A stretch of 64,000 bases of DNA. It comes from Phoebastria nigripes (lineage: Eukaryota; Chordata; Aves; Procellariiformes; Diomedeidae). A program made the position numbers and the translations under genes. The DNA lies in NCBI GenBank assembly GCA_035582835.1, contig JAYKAV010003066.1, positions 2,180,977 through 2,244,976 of the forward strand. Reading direction: 5' to 3'. Within the stretch, counting starts at the first letter, position 1. Each line of letters opens with the position of its first letter. Below, piece by piece: positions 48,078 through 60,510 of the stretch. The notes below the pieces were generated by a model. The model made no database searches, was not told where the DNA came from, and saw nothing but the letters and a program-made list of their open reading frames with translations.

Positions 48078-51000
48078 GTAGGTTTTCATACACAAGAGTC
48101 TTCTCTTCCTTCTGATATACTTAAAAATCTTGGGGGGAGGTGTCCTAATGAATGGGACATAATGTGGTGGTAGATGTGTTGTAATTGTTGAAGACATCAG
48201 TTCTCATATGTGCTTCTGAGCCACTTTTAGGGTGGCCCTGTAAGCTGAGTCAATTAGATCAAAACATTCATCCAAGTAGTTCCTGCAAATATAAGAAGAC
48301 TTTGGAGCAAATATTTCAAAAGGACAAAACCTAACACATTAACAATTAACATTAATAGCTAAGGGGGATGGTTACAGTATGATTCTGACATTGCTGGCTA
48401 TAGGGGGTTCTGGTATACGGAGAATTTTGCTTAGTCGGTGGGTTTTGTCCAATTCTCTGGAAACGCATTTTGCTTTTCCAAAATTCCTTTCTAAATTATT
48501 GTCTGCTCAGTAGATCTTCTCACTGATCACCGTGTGCTAATGCAAACTTGTGTCTACGACAACGATGTGTTTTCTGATCTACATTCTGGGAAGGGCAGTC
48601 CTGACCATTGTAAGGAAGGTCCCTGCTCTTCCCACAGACCATAAGAGTAGCTGCAAGTTTCCAGATGATTTTTTTCTGCCGTGAAGCCNGTGAGTGTAGC
48701 TTATTAGTCATTCTTAAAACCATGATTTTACAGAAAATCAAGCCGAAATGTAAGCCTCTCCACTTTGGAGAGAAGCAGGTGCTATGAGGCACCGATGATT
48801 ACAGGGAGCGGTTTCTGACGGCCCCCCCAAAATACTCGCTGGCTGCTGGTAGGGCACCAGCCGCCTGTAGGACCCGTTATGCACACACAGACAGAAACAC
48901 AACATTGTTCTACATCTCACACCAGAATAAAATAGCAAGATGACACATTTTGCTGAAGGTGATTTCAGCTGTAAAAGGCAGTGAAGTGATACAGGTCTAA
49001 AATCAACACACCTGAAATACTGACATCTGTCATCCAAATAACACAAGGAGCAACTTGGTTTTGTCAAAGAAATACCTCGGCTGTGTCACTTAGTCCATGT
49101 TAATGAGCAGATAAATGGGCTTAATATGTGAAGTGACTTCAAGAAGCCACACAATCTTTGAAGCTTTAAATAATCTGGGCTAAGCACCAACTACTTCAAA
49201 AATCCTTGTAAAACTGAACAAATTTACAGCCAATTTTTTCTAGAAGAATATTCTTTTGAGTGTAGAGAAGAAGATCCAAAACACCAGTCCCTTTGCAGGG
49301 AAAACCTCCCTGGGGCCAAGGGTGGAAAGGAGATGGCNGCTGCTGCCGGGACAGTCCCGGCTGCGGAGAGATCACTACACCGCCTTGCTTGAAAAATGAG
49401 ATTTTGCCCTCCTCTTTTTCCACAGTGTGGATCAGCCTGTACTACCTGGCTTTCTACGTGGTGATGTCGGGGCTGTTCGCGCTCTCCATTTATTCTTTAA
49501 TGAGGACGGTGAATCCATACGAGCCGGATTACCAAGACCAGCTGAAATCCCCAGGTACAGCCACGGTCCGGCCGGCTGCTGCCCGGCAGGGAGTTAAACC
49601 CCCCGGGCTCCCGCAGTGGCTGCGTGGGGCTGGGCTGGGCTGAGAGGCATCGGCAGAGCCTGGGCACGAGGAGAGACAAACATGGAATAGATCAGGTCGA
49701 TTCTCCCCAAACGATCCCTGCAAAGTTTAACCTCTGCCTGAAAACACTTTTAGGCTTAAAAAAAAAAAAAAAAAATTGCATAATTATTTCATTTATTCCT
49801 TTTTATATATTTATATATATTTTTATATAAATATATAAATATATACCTCCTCTCCCCATGGGCAGGAGTCAGCCCCTGGGGAAACCCTGGTTTCTGCTCC
49901 AGCCCCCCAAGCACCCCGGAGGGTTTTGGGGTGCCTGACAAGATGGAGGGGTGCTGGGGCGAGCAGCCTGGGGTGGGTATTTCCACGCTTGCCAGCAGCA
50001 TGGAAAGTCCCTGGGAGAGCAGGAATCCCTCCCCGCTGGGATGTGCTGCGCCAGCAGCCAAGCAAGTAAAAATAAGACAGGCAAAGACACATGGGATTAG
50101 AAATAAAGATTTGTGGGACACGAAGTGAGACTGGGGAGGGACAAGACAGTATCAGCAAGAGATCATCAGTGCTTACTGCTAAAACTTCACCCCCCTAATG
50201 GCTTGTTTTTACAAGTAATGGGAAGGAAAAAATGACTTTTTTGAAGCTGTAGCCCTAAGAATTATTCTGCCTGCCTGTTGCTGAATTTTGAAGTTTCCTT
50301 TCCCAATATTCAGAAAGCTTGATGTTTGCTGGCAAAATAATTCCTGTAAAATATTAAGCGAGTCTTTTTCAAAAGCTGTTTCTCACACTGCAGTACGATC
50401 TGTTTCTTTAACCTGATGTGACTATTGCAACTGTTATTTTTAACAAGTCCTGGGGAAATCCAGTGCAATTGCTGGAATGATTTTGCAAGCTGTCCTGATA
50501 ACAGCACAGATATACATGAAAAAAAGAGAGTCTAGCAGTAGCAGAGGCTTTAGGTTTTCAGTTGAACAGCTCAGAGCTGAGATGGTTTCTATATGTGGTT
50601 AAATCCTCTCCAGCAAAGCCTGGGGATCTCGTACACTTACAATAAGGAGTCTTGATGCGGCATAATGGCTATTGTCAATTTAAATAAACAAATCTGTGCC
50701 TGGTCCCCCTCCTCTGCTTTGCCTTCCCTTTTCCTCCCCCATGCAGGTGTAACGTTACGACCCGACGTTTATGGGGATAGAGGACTACAAATTTATTACA
50801 ACGTATCTGACAACAAAACCTGGGAAGGTTTAGTGACAACTCTTCGGAATTTTCTGACAGGTAAAGATGAGGTTTCCTGCATAATATCGAAGAAACGTGC
50901 TGTCACATCTCCCTTATTGGGTCTGAGGACCTTAAGTCAGTGTTTCCATTTTCCTGAAATCAGAGATTTTGAGTGGAAAATGCATCTTCTGAAAGGGACG

Positions 51001-54000
51001 AGCAAATCGCCTCATGAATCTATAAATCAAGCATATGTAAATATGTCTATTAAAGCAGAGCTTCTAGTTGCTGCTGCAGAGCTTTTACTTTTTTTTAATC
51101 CTGTATAGCCTTAATAAAATAGGCTAATAGAAAGTTTGAAGGAAGAGGGCAAAAAAAGGTCTTCAAAACTAGTCTCATCTAAATTAATCTAATATTGTCC
51201 GTGACTACAAATATCAAAGTGCCATAATAAGTCTTGTGAAGCCGTTGCATAGTGTCATCAGAGAGTATAGTCAAAGTAGGTTAGGTGCTCCATTTGCCTG
51301 TTCATCTCTTAATACATTTATATTCCTTGTGAGCCTTAATATCACATTTCTGTGTTTCTCATACACATATTAAGAAAAATTATATTTGAAATGAACTTTA
51401 TATGGAGCTATCAACACAAATTGCCAGCCTTAACTCAATTTGATCTCTTGTTTTGCTTTGCCTGGGTATTCTAAAAAAAAACCCCAAACCCAGATAATTT
51501 AAACTTTCCTCATTCCATCTAATCCCAACTTCACTTGAAGTACAGTTTCCCATGATATAACCTCCAGCCTGATACTGGGATGTATAATTTATATATGAAA
51601 AACTTCAGAGGGGAATTCTTCTTTCTTCCTTCACACATCTAGCATATACGCCAGCTGCTCAGCGTCTGAACGTCAACTGCACCAGTGACACCTACTTCAT
51701 TCAGGACACCTTTGATGGCCCGAATAAAACAAAACTATCCTGCAAATTTACCTCAGATATGCTTCAAAACTGCTCCGGCATCACAAATCCTACTTTTGGA
51801 TTTCCAGAAGGAAAACCCTGTTTTATTATAAAAATGAACAGGGTAAGTACAAGCTCAAGGCGCTGAGCAGGAAAGAATTCACCNAAAAAACCCCGTGATA
51901 GCTCAGGTCTCCACTGGGGAGCTGCTACATCGTCTGCTGCCACGGGCTGTAATCTCTGCTTTTTACTGGGAAGACAAATTCACATGCTTTTCCTGAGAGA
52001 CCTCCAGAGTTACCAGAGAGATAGTGAGACTTGGTCACCACCCCTAGGAAAGTAATGTAGGGAAAAGCAATCTGTAAACCAACTCTCTAAAGCTTTGGGT
52101 TTTGTCTAGTTTTGTTAGCATCTCCCTAGCGCTCTCATCTGACAAACTAATATGTAAGTGTCATTCTGCAATGCCGCGATCCTGTGCCTTCAGCTAAGGC
52201 ATTAAGATGTGATAGTAACTGAAGTGATTTCAGAGAGGTGATACGTGCACACCTTATTTCTCCAGGCTGCAAAGAAAATCTTTAGCAGTACCTGTAGAAA
52301 CAAAATTCAAACCTGGTGGATATTTTTTTTCCAGTGAAAACCACTAACACATGTTTTTTGGAGGGGAAAAAGGGAATCTTCTATGCTTCCTTTAATTTTT
52401 TCAGGACACAGATAAAGGCATAAGCATCTTATTTTTGTTTTCAGGTAAAATTCTCAGCCTCCTAGTTCAATTTCGGTAGAAAGCAAAGAGCTCAAATTCT
52501 CCTCCAGTTCCTGATAGACAAAATCACTTGATTTTTTGGTTTGGCTTGCACCCTAGACATTTTCAAGAAACTGCGCAAGATCTAACTGTGAGAGGAGAGC
52601 TGTGCCCCTGATTTTGGCAGGTGAAACTCGGGCTTTTCCCCAAAACGCCTGTGCCTCCTTCAGCAAGGCTGCACGCCAGCCCTGGCAGGGGAAAGGCGCG
52701 TGGATAGCGCCCGGGGGGCTTTACCTCCTTTTGCCTTTGCTGCTACAGGGTGTGACCCCGCCATTTCTGCAGGATCAAATGGGCTCAAGGGGTTCTGCCA
52801 AAGCCAAGGTTTTCTAACAAGGTGTAAGATGAAAAGCAGATTCAGCTTTTCCTTTATTGTCATGCAATTAGCTGTTCTAAGAGACCCCTGGCCGCCTGCG
52901 CATCAGAAAGAGCAAGTGGTACATGTGGGTAAATGAGCTGGACCTGCCAGGAGGTGCAGTGCTACCTGCCCTGGCCAGGCTAGAGCCCATCTGCAGTGCC
53001 CATCCNGGGCAGCGCGGAGTCCCGCTTCCTCAATAGCCAGCCACGACATGGTTTTTCACCCAGGTACATAAGATGAGATGATCTGTTTGACAGCGCCTTA
53101 CGCAGAAACACATTAAGCATCCTTTGAAGCTCAGTTAATCGTTTGCTCGTTTTTATCTCAAAACAATTTCCAAGATGAGCAAATGTGTGTTTTCTATTTC
53201 AGATTATCAAGTTTTTCCCTGGCAATGGCACTGCACCAAGAGTGGACTGCACATACGTGGTAAGTATATGAGGTCCGAGGCTCAAAAGTTTCAAGCACTG
53301 CAGCTCTGATAGCAAGTGAAGTGCAGTTGCGACCAGAAAGATTACCCTGCAGATCTGGAAATCAGATCACTCTGGCCAAACACTGGGAATATTCTCAGTT
53401 CTGTGCAATTTCTTGCACCAGCAGACATCCTAACAACAACAAAAAAAAGTGTTTGCTTTATTTTAAATCACCTGAAAAACTTTTTCTGTGCTGCAGAGAA
53501 GAACATTTGCTGTTTCCTTTCAGCTCCCGGTAGCGAAGTTCATGCCTCAGAGCAGCTCCTTCAGGCTCTCTCCACATTTCAGCAGGTCCCCATTCACTGA
53601 GTTCACAACTGCTATGAAAGAAAGCTTGCCCGTTTTTCTTGGCAATAGTAACAGCGGGAGATTTCCACTTTTATTTGAAAAATAAAAGTAAGACCAGCGC
53701 TGAACTTGAGTTTTAACACACGCTGCGCAGCTTTTAGCAGCAGTAAAACACTTGCCCAGGGCTGGCTTACGATTGCCCAGCCAACAGAGCTGCTTTCTTG
53801 CTTTACAAACAGGGCGACGAGTCTCGCCCGCTGGAGGTGGACTACTACCCCGTGAANGGTACCTTCAACCTGCACTACTTCCCCTACTATGGAAAAAAGG
53901 CACAGGTGGGTGCTCATGTGTTTCAGTATCACTTTTCTTCTTTATCTTTGTATAAGATGAAACGTATGGAGCACTTCTGCAATCTTACAAGAACTGGAGA

Positions 54001-54236
54001 GAAGGCTCATTTTAAGACTTTATTTTTAAATTGGTAGTGTAAAATTAAAGTACTCTTTTTTTCCCCCCTCCTAGCCCAGCTACAGCAATCCTTTGGTAGC
54101 TGTGAAATTTCTCAACATTACGAGGAATGTAGAACTTAAAATAGTGTGCAAAATCATTGGAGCTGGAATTACCTTTGATAATGTTCATGATCCATATGAA
54201 GGAAAAGTGGAATTTAAATTGAAAATAGAAGACTGA
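47966..54236 (+). CDS. ATP4B: ATP4B, gastric H+/K+-ATPase beta subunit (7 exons, complete)
   Basis: Beta chain of the potassium-transporting ATPase that acidifies the stomach. It pairs with ATP4A, helps it fold and reach the apical membrane, and is a type II glycoprotein. Joined exons (47966-48077, 49426-49554, 50747-50860, 51643-51842, 53203-53259, 53813-53905, 54075-54236) total 867 bases, giving 288 residues against 291 in human; the three-residue difference lies just after Cys201. All introns are GT-AG and phases agree. The cytoplasmic N-terminus ([10 protein letters not shown]) is followed by one membrane helix (about 38-63), then an ectodomain with the six Cys of the family (131-152, 162-178, 201-260) and the [11 protein letters not shown] and [11 protein letters not shown] blocks. 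Sequons: Asn 99, 103, 130, 146, 161, 193, 219 (codon has an N) and an extra one at 249. Tyr20 of the mammalian sorting signal is Phe here. ATP4B, rather than ATP1B1-3, is indicated by the N-terminus and sequon pattern. Confidence 0.96.
48078..49425 (+). other. ATP4B: ATP4B intron 1 (1348 bp)
   Basis: The longest upstream ATP4B intron apart from intron 4. The pyrimidine tract at its end is clear. No other gene or repeat recognised within it. One N at 48690 and one at 49338. Confidence 0.85.
49426..49554 (+). CDS. ATP4B: ATP4B exon 2
   Basis: Encodes the single membrane helix ([20 protein letters not shown]) and the juxtamembrane DYQDQLKSP block. Acceptor TTTTTCCACAG, donor CAG|GTACAG. Confidence 0.95.
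49801..49846. repeat. AT-rich repeat in ATP4B intron 2
   Basis: TATATTTATATATATTT-like low-complexity run, preceded by a poly(A) tract at about 49758-49776. Confidence 0.8.
50747..50860 (+). CDS. ATP4B: ATP4B exon 3
   Basis: Encodes the start of the ectodomain: [10 protein letters not shown] and the paired sequons NVSDNKT (Asn99 and Asn103). Acceptor CCCATGCAG, donor CAG|GTAAAG. Confidence 0.95.
51643..51842 (+). CDS. ATP4B: ATP4B exon 4
   Basis: Encodes residues 119-185, including Cys131, 152, 162 and 178 (two disulfides), sequons at 130, 146 and 161, and the conserved [12 protein letters not shown] block. Acceptor ACACATCTAG, donor AGG|GTAAGT. Confidence 0.95.
51843..53202 (+). other. ATP4B: ATP4B intron 4 (1360 bp)
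   Basis: GT-AG intron without a recognisable repeat or gene. A short GC-richer patch lies at 52600-52800. The open frame there shows no family resemblance. Confidence 0.85.
53203..53259 (+). CDS. ATP4B: ATP4B exon 5
   Basis: A short phase-0 exon of 19 codons with a sequon at Asn193 and Cys201, which pairs with Cys260. Acceptor TTCTATTTCAG, donor GTG|GTAAGT. Confidence 0.94.
53813..53905 (+). CDS. ATP4B: ATP4B exon 6
   Basis: A 31-codon phase-0 exon encoding LEVDYYPV, an ambiguous codon, then [16 protein letters not shown]. The N at 53857 falls in codon 219 (AAN: Asn or Lys); Asn would complete the conserved sequon. Acceptor CTTTACAAACAG, donor CAG|GTGGGT. Confidence 0.94.
54075..54236 (+). 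CDS. ATP4B: ATP4B exon 7 and stop
   Basis: Encodes residues 236-288, with [12 protein letters not shown], Cys260, and the family-typical C-terminal strand [15 protein letters not shown] before TGA at 54234-54236. Acceptor CCCCCCTCCTAG. Confidence 0.95.
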   Translation, partial: PSYSNPLVAVKFLNITRNVELKIVCKIIGAGITFDNVHDPYEGKVEFKLKIED

Positions 54237-54271
54237 GCAGCAACAGAGACACTTCTGAAAAACACGTGTGG

Positions 54272-54277
54272 AATAAA
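54272..54277 (+). terminator. ATP4B: Proximal polyadenylation signal of ATP4B
   Basis: AATAAA, 36 bases after the stop codon. It would give a very short 3' UTR. Confidence 0.5.
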
Positions 54278-54897
54278 CTTACCTATTATCACATTCATCC
54301 GTATTTATTTTCTCACTATGATTTCCATATAAATTTACACAAATAACAGTGCAAAGAGACGTTTTCTACTGAAAGATGACCCGTATAGCTAAAAATCAAG
54401 ATACCACTCTCGGTGTGTGAAGGAGATGAAGATTATCTCGATGTACATAGCTTAATATTCCATGGCTACGGTATGCTGCTGCCTTCATGCAAATATTTGT
54501 ACAAAACAAGTTTCCTCTAAACTGAGCACCTGTGCCTTCAAAGAAAATAAGTATAGGATCAAAACATCATTTTCTGTCACTTTTCAAACCATAATCAATA
54601 ATTGATGTATGATATGAAATCTTGGATATTGAGAAATAATTAGATAGCTAGAAAAAGAAATCAATACTTTGAAATACTAGCAAGTAATATAATTCTCATT
54701 CTCTCTTGTATAGGATGTATAAACTATAAAAGTATATTAAAATTATCTGTGTCCCAGTGCGCTGGATTTTTGTACTAGTCAGCCAAGTCAGATTTTTTTA
54801 GTTGACAAATCAATGACTGCAAAAGAAGTGAACTTGAAATCTGTCCTCTAGCTTACATTTTATTGTACCACTTACAACTTCTGTATGTATATAACTT

Positions 54898-54903
54898 AAT
54901 AAA
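54898..54903 (+). terminator. ATP4B: Distal polyadenylation signal of ATP4B
   Basis: AATAAA about 660 bases after the stop codon, in AT-rich sequence resembling a 3' UTR. It may be used as an alternative to the proximal site. Confidence 0.45.
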
Positions 54904-54929
54904 AATGACCNGTAAGACTGTAACATCCA

Positions 54930-56590
54930 GTTACAGCCAGGAGAACTGCGTTCATTTAGCTATTAGGGGTTGTCATTTGTTTGGTTTCTTTTTCCAGTAG
55001 AATAGNCCTGTATTGCAATCATGAGTTTTGGGTTATTTGGAATAACCTGGAAGATGCTGAAGTAACACTAAATCTTCAAGTGAATCTAAAATTTGAGAAG
55101 TCTAACTCTACCACATACGATACAAAGACACAAGATTGCTGTGTCCGTATAGTATGTTTGTCAGATGAAGTCCAGGATGCTTCAGCCAGAGAATAAACAT
55201 TGCACAGAAAAAAGATATTCAAGAGAAGAAATCATTTTACACCTTCACTGCCTGGACATTTTAGGAAGTGGGAAGATGTTAATAGGTTAACCTCCTTTAC
55301 TACAGCGACACTCAGATTGCCAGCTTGCAGAGAGAATCCAGTTGGAGGGGGCTATCTCCCCTTCAAAACCACAAATAGTATTTGAGCCTTTCTTAGAAAA
55401 ATTGGGCATTCTGCATTTCAGAAACAATAAGAAAATGCATCCTCATATAAGAATTCCCCCCCCGCCCCCAGCCTTTCATGTTTCGATTTTTACAGTGGGA
55501 CTTTGCCTCTCTTCTAAGAGACTGACTGAAAATCAATTTTATATCCTTGTTGGAGCACAGGTCTCCCCCTGTGCATCTTTCCAAAATAACACAGAAAACA
55601 ATAAAATAATAAAATACTTTTGATAACAAAACAGTAATTCATGCTCAAAGGTAGTTCAAGGTTGTCTATAAACAGAACACTTAAATATTACCAAGAAAAC
55701 AGAGAACTCTTCCCTTGGTGTCTCTAACATAGGCAGATTCTCTGCTTGACTGTATTTGATTTAGCGTCTACGATTCACACGTTTGAATCGGGTGATGCAG
55801 TATTACAAGCTCACATTTTAGTTAGCACCACAGCACAACACAGGAAGATGCTGAACAAATTTCCCACAGGACGGGTGTCTGCATAGCCACAGCTTCAGAA
55901 TGACAGCCTAGACCGACTTTACAAAAAGACCTTTGATGGGATGAACACATTGAAAGGAAAGACTGAAGCGTCCCCACGTTGACCAAAGGATGATGCGTTC
56001 TGAGGCCAAAAAAAGGGTATGTAGGTCCACCGGATCTGGTTCTGTAAGTACAAAGATTGTCACCCTGAATTTAGATTCCTCTTGAGCTTTTAGCCATCTG
56101 AGATTGTGTCTGTCTTTACTGGAATTACAAACAACACAGAGCAAGGTTTGTGGCTAGCATAGCTGAAGTAGAAAAGCTCTGTGAAAGCTCTAAGTGTATT
56201 AATCTGTGTAGAGTTAATATTAGCTTGCCTGGAACCCAAATAGAAGCACGCTTAAATAGCAGAACGACCAGCATGCAAGTATTTTGTAATACTGCGATGG
56301 CACAGCCCAACACGATGTGCAAGCATTTCATGTAGTGAGCAATGTAACCACCAAAGCAGCAAAGACAGGCTTGCACAGTTGCACTTTGGAGACATCCAAG
56401 CGACAGAAGTTACAAGATAAAGACCAAAATAAGCACAGGGGAAGGAAAACGGGCAGGGCATCCTGCCCGAGGCACAAGAGGCATGACTGGCAAAAGCAAA
56501 ACCAAGTTAAGGAGCAGCTGAATCCCCCTTGGGGAGGGTGGGGGGAGGAGCATAAAACACCAACAGTGGCAGGGGAGAAAGGAAGACGGA
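54930..56590. other. Intergenic stretch downstream of ATP4B
   Basis: No gene or named repeat recognised. A C-rich run lies at about 55456-55470. Confidence 0.4.
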
Positions 56591-56598
56591 CACTTCCT

Positions 56599-56712
56599 CT
56601 GGTGGAAGAGCTCTCCAGCCTGATCGCCTTCACCTTGGAGAGCAACGAGGACCTCGGCTATCAGTGCCGGCTGTACAGCAGCAGCTCCATGCTATTGTAT
56701 AGTCACAGTTAA
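56599..56712 (+). other. Unidentified GC3-rich codon-like island
   Basis: A frame here reads LVEELSSLIAFTLESNEDLG and continues as YQCRLYSSSSMLLYSHS before a stop at 56710-56712. Nearly all of its first 32 codons end in G or C, although the surrounding DNA is AT-rich, and codons such as CTG, GTG, AGC, ATC and GAG dominate. That is the pattern of a real avian exon or a recent retrocopy. I do not recognise the protein. The frame stays open leftward to 56317, but that part lacks the codon bias. An upstream AG that could serve as an acceptor lies at about 56570. It could be a terminal exon, an exon relic or chance. Confidence 0.25.
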
Positions 56713-56896
56713 CTTAGCGTACAAGTGTTATAGACTAACAGCTTTATATACATAGGAATAATGATTAATAATATGCAAGAACTAACCATTAGCACAAAGT
56801 GTGTTGTTAAGGAATGAATTCAGTAGGTTTGTTTTCAAGGTTAAAACTGGCCTCACTTATCTGTCTTTTAAGCACTCCCATTGCAAGTCTCCAATT

Positions 56897-56990
56897 CCGA
56901 GAGAGAGAGAGACACACACATGCAAGAACATAGATAGATTGTATACGTATATAGATAGATATATAGATGTATACATATACATACATTCAG
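56897..56990. repeat. GA/CA/GATA compound simple repeat
   Basis: (GA)n passes into (CA)n and then, after a short spacer, into interrupted ATAGATAG and TATA units. Typical compound microsatellite. Confidence 0.85.
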
Positions 56991-56999
56991 TTGCAACAT

Positions 57000-59320
57000 T
57001 AGAGATATTTGATTAGACCAAACAATATAAATGGGAAAAAACTGTCAGGCTACATGGGTTTTTGGTTAGGAAGCTGAAGCAGCATATTTAAGAAGGAAAT
57101 ACAAGTGAAAACAAATTCCTGAGCTCAGTTAGATGTTGATCGACTAGGACATCTGACAGAAAAGGCAGTCAGCCCGTGTCTCTGCAGGCAGGCGCTACCA
57201 GAGGAGACGACTGGGTGGCTGTCAGTGCCAGACTGTCTGCCCTTTTTCCTATCAGCCGTGCAACAGAGAGGTTAGCTGGCAGAAGAGGCAGAGGGAAGAG
57301 AATAACATGCTGTGAAACTCGTATCATTGACACCACGATTTTATATACCCAGTAAGTTTTAGTTTCCAGACTTATCCCTTAAAGGTGTTAAATAAAACTC
57401 TGGAAGATCAGTGCAGGGAGAACAGAAACATGGCAGTTGCTTTGAGATGCATCTTCCTCTCGACACCTCCATCTATTCTTATGAATGTTCACATGACTGG
57501 TAAAGCCAATAATTGAAGTGTAAAGTCCTAATGTCTATTATTAAAAATGATGAAGAAAAATTAACAGAGTGCAGAAAAACACTGAATGCAAGCTCCTTGA
57601 TGCTTAAAGGATTTTTTGTGCTATGACTATGAGACTACAGCAAGTTCAAAACGTTTGCCCTCTACCTTTCAGAATTGCTAAGTAGTATATATTAATAATT
57701 AAGTCTTTGCTTAATGGTCTCACATGATGTCATTGTTATTGCACTTGGGAATTCCTCTCATCATTTCATATAACTGNTTTTAATCTCTTACCTGTAATAA
57801 AAGTCAGGCAGAGATTGATTCTGCAGCAAATAAAGCTGTCTAACCATGTGCTACTTCCTGTAATTGGATGTAGAATAACAGCTGCATCAATAATGCTTGC
57901 AGAAAGTATTTTATGCCTTGCACAGATACTCCCTTCACAAGCTTCATTTCTTTCAGATACAAAAGTTCAAGCTCGAACAAGATGATCTTGTTTAACATAA
58001 AATCAAAATGTGCAGGAAAGAACAGGTGTCCTTTTCTTTTCCTCAATTTAATTTGAAAAACTCTCTCACTGGGGACAAAGACTGTTCACTTGTCTTCTCT
58101 TTCAATTTCTTTTTCTTGATACCAGAACGATAACAACGGACGCATGGCGCTTCTCATTATGTTAAGGGCAGAAATTGGGCTGAAAATCCCCCTTTTATGA
58201 TCCCACTGCATCTCTCTCACTTGGTCTAAAATGAGAAAGAACTGAATTCTGGAGAGANGCTTGGGATAACGCCCTTCATCATTAATGCATGTATTTATGT
58301 GTAGTCCTACTGTTACCAATGTGGGAATTCTAACCTTCCAATCAAAATACGTTCCAGGGGTTTACTACCACCTTTATCAACTAGATAACTAATTTTAATT
58401 ATTCTGATTTCAAGTCCCAGTCCTTAAATCTTGTGTCACTTTTCTCTCCGATATTGATGAGCCTGTTAAAATGGCACCTTTTTGTGTGACCTGACATAAA
58501 TCCAGTCATTTCTTTTTAACCGTAACATTTTTTGGACATGCCCTGCTTGCCCAGCAATCCACATTAATCTGTCCTTTTCATTGTTTACTTCTTTTCTAAC
58601 CAGTATCACTTAAAAATATTTTTAAATTTTCTTCTGGGTTATTGAAGAATACGTTAAACAGAAGTACAATCTTACTTGATGCAGCTAGTCAGTCAGTGAT
58701 AATGCCACAAAAACTATTTTTGATTCAGCAGTAAACAGTTCATAACCCTTTAACATACAATCTGTTGATATCGTAAAATACGTATTTAAACTCAGAATGC
58801 AATGAAACAGAAAAGGCTTAACGATGCTGAAACATATCCATCATTTCCTTAATCGGCTAAAAAGTTGCAATCTCCTCCCATATTCATTTGATAAGACCTA
58901 TTCTGTACTTTGTCATTAATAATTAACCTTCCAGGCTTTTCATTTTCTTTTAGCCGTTTCCTTCAACAGTTTTTCCAGTATGAGGTCCAGGGCTGATCTC
59001 AGGCTGCCTAGACCACATTCGGACAGGACTTCCTCACATCACTTTGAAAACTGGCACTCTAGCGTTATTTTAGTCTGTGAGAATTTACTATTTCAAGGTT
59101 CATTAAAAATCAGCATCAGAAACGTAGAGATCCACTCTCTACCTAGCATAAAGCACCTGGGTTGCCTGTTTTAAGAGAGTTAAGCTTCAAGTACGTGCTT
59201 AATGTTCTGCTTTAACGAATTCTCTCAAGTTTACATGATAAAAGAACATTAACCTTGCCCAAAGTCTGCAACTTTGCTGTCTTTTAACGTGCTACAATGC
59301 AGAAACTTGCCATTCTGCTC
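57000..59320. other. Intergenic AT-rich stretch
   Basis: No gene or named repeat recognised. Single N bases at 57777 and 58258. Confidence 0.4.
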
Positions 59321-59322
59321 TG

Positions 59323-59351
59323 ACCAGCCCTCCTGATAGGTTAGGGCTGGT
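59323..59351. repeat. 9-bp inverted repeat (possible hairpin)
   Basis: ACCAGCCCT (59323-59331) and AGGGCTGGT (59343-59351) are exact reverse complements around an 11-base loop. No function is evident. Confidence 0.75.
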
Positions 59352-60094
59352 ATCACTGCAATATTTACAGCGATGTACCATGATGTGTACACAGTGACAT
59401 GTCAAAAGAAGATCAAATCTTTGAGCCTAAGTTTGGATTTCAACCTGTTCAAAACATCCAAAAATTTAACAAACAAAAGAGGTGTTAGCAGAACAAAGAA
59501 AAGCACTTGTAAAGATACTACACTGGTGATTTTCGATTAACACCCGTCTCCCGTCTTTATTCTCTGCCACATCAGGACATTCTGCCCTTATGACAGCAAA
59601 GCTGTGAATCAGTGATCATGATTTTCTCTAGTTAATGTTTCACTTGTTAGTGCTGGCGTACTTTGAATGTCTCTCTGGGGACAGCAGCTCTCCAATTGAG
59701 TGAGAGGCAGAGGCAGCTAGGTGACAACCATCATCATGCCAGATGAGAATTACCAGCGTAACCAAACGTTGGAAGTAGGAAGACGCCTGTGCATGCCGGT
59801 CGTTGCCCTTCTTCAGTCTGCTCTCAGCATCACCTGTATTTCTGCTTCTTAGAAACCTCATCCTAAAGGAAGACAGTCTTCACTTCTACCTGCTCATGTA
59901 ACTACCTTTTCCGTCATAGGAGTTTGGTAATTTTTGACGGCTTCTGAAGATGAGCTGAGCTTCCATTCTTTTTCTGCTGAGTCTTCGGTATGCAGGCACA
60001 ACAGATGACCCACTTGTTAGTCTGTTCACGATACCGATACATGGTATTTTCTAACGTGTTTTTTGTTTTCTTTTCCTCTCTCTTATGGGATCCA

Positions 60095-60510
60095 TATGGC
60101 AATTCAGGCTGGAAGGCACCTCAGGTCGTCTCTAGTCCAATTCCTGCTCAAAGTATGGTCAGCCCTGAGGTCAGACTACATTGCTCAGGGCTTTTATCCT
60201 TGAAAAACCTAAGGATGGAGTCAGCAAAACCTCTCTGGGCAACCTGTTCCACAGCTTGACCATCCTGGGTTCTTCCTTAACCCCAGTTGAAAATGCTCGT
60301 TTCAGCCTGTGTGTGTTGCCTCTCATCCTCCCACCATGCCCCACTGTGGACTGACTCCATCTTTGCAATAACCTTCTCGCAGTCCTGGAAGGCTGCCATT
60401 AGGTCTCTTGAGGCCATCTCTTCTTCAGGCTGAACAAGCCCCTCTCCCTCAGCTTCTCCTCATACAGCAACTGCTCCAGCCCCCTGAGCATCTTGGTAAC
60501 CCGCTCCAGA
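60095..60510 (-). mobile_element. CR1 3' region fragment, older copy
   Basis: The plus strand reads CTGGAAGGCACCTCAGGTCG near 60110, then GGGCAACCTGTTCCACAGCT, a TTAGGTCTCTTGAGGCC block and CTTCAGGCTGAACAAGCCCC, ending around CAGCCCCCTGAGCATCTTGG. Each block lines up in order with the 3' part of the CR1 at 24860-25280, with many differences. The orientation is the same as the long CR1. The terminal octamer array is not clearly preserved. A 5'-truncated, older subfamily insertion. Confidence 0.85.

Noticed and set aside
50665..51108. 147-codon open frame taken as a single gene
   Set aside because: Only the part 50747-50860 is real (ATP4B exon 3). The rest is intron read through on both sides of good splice sites.
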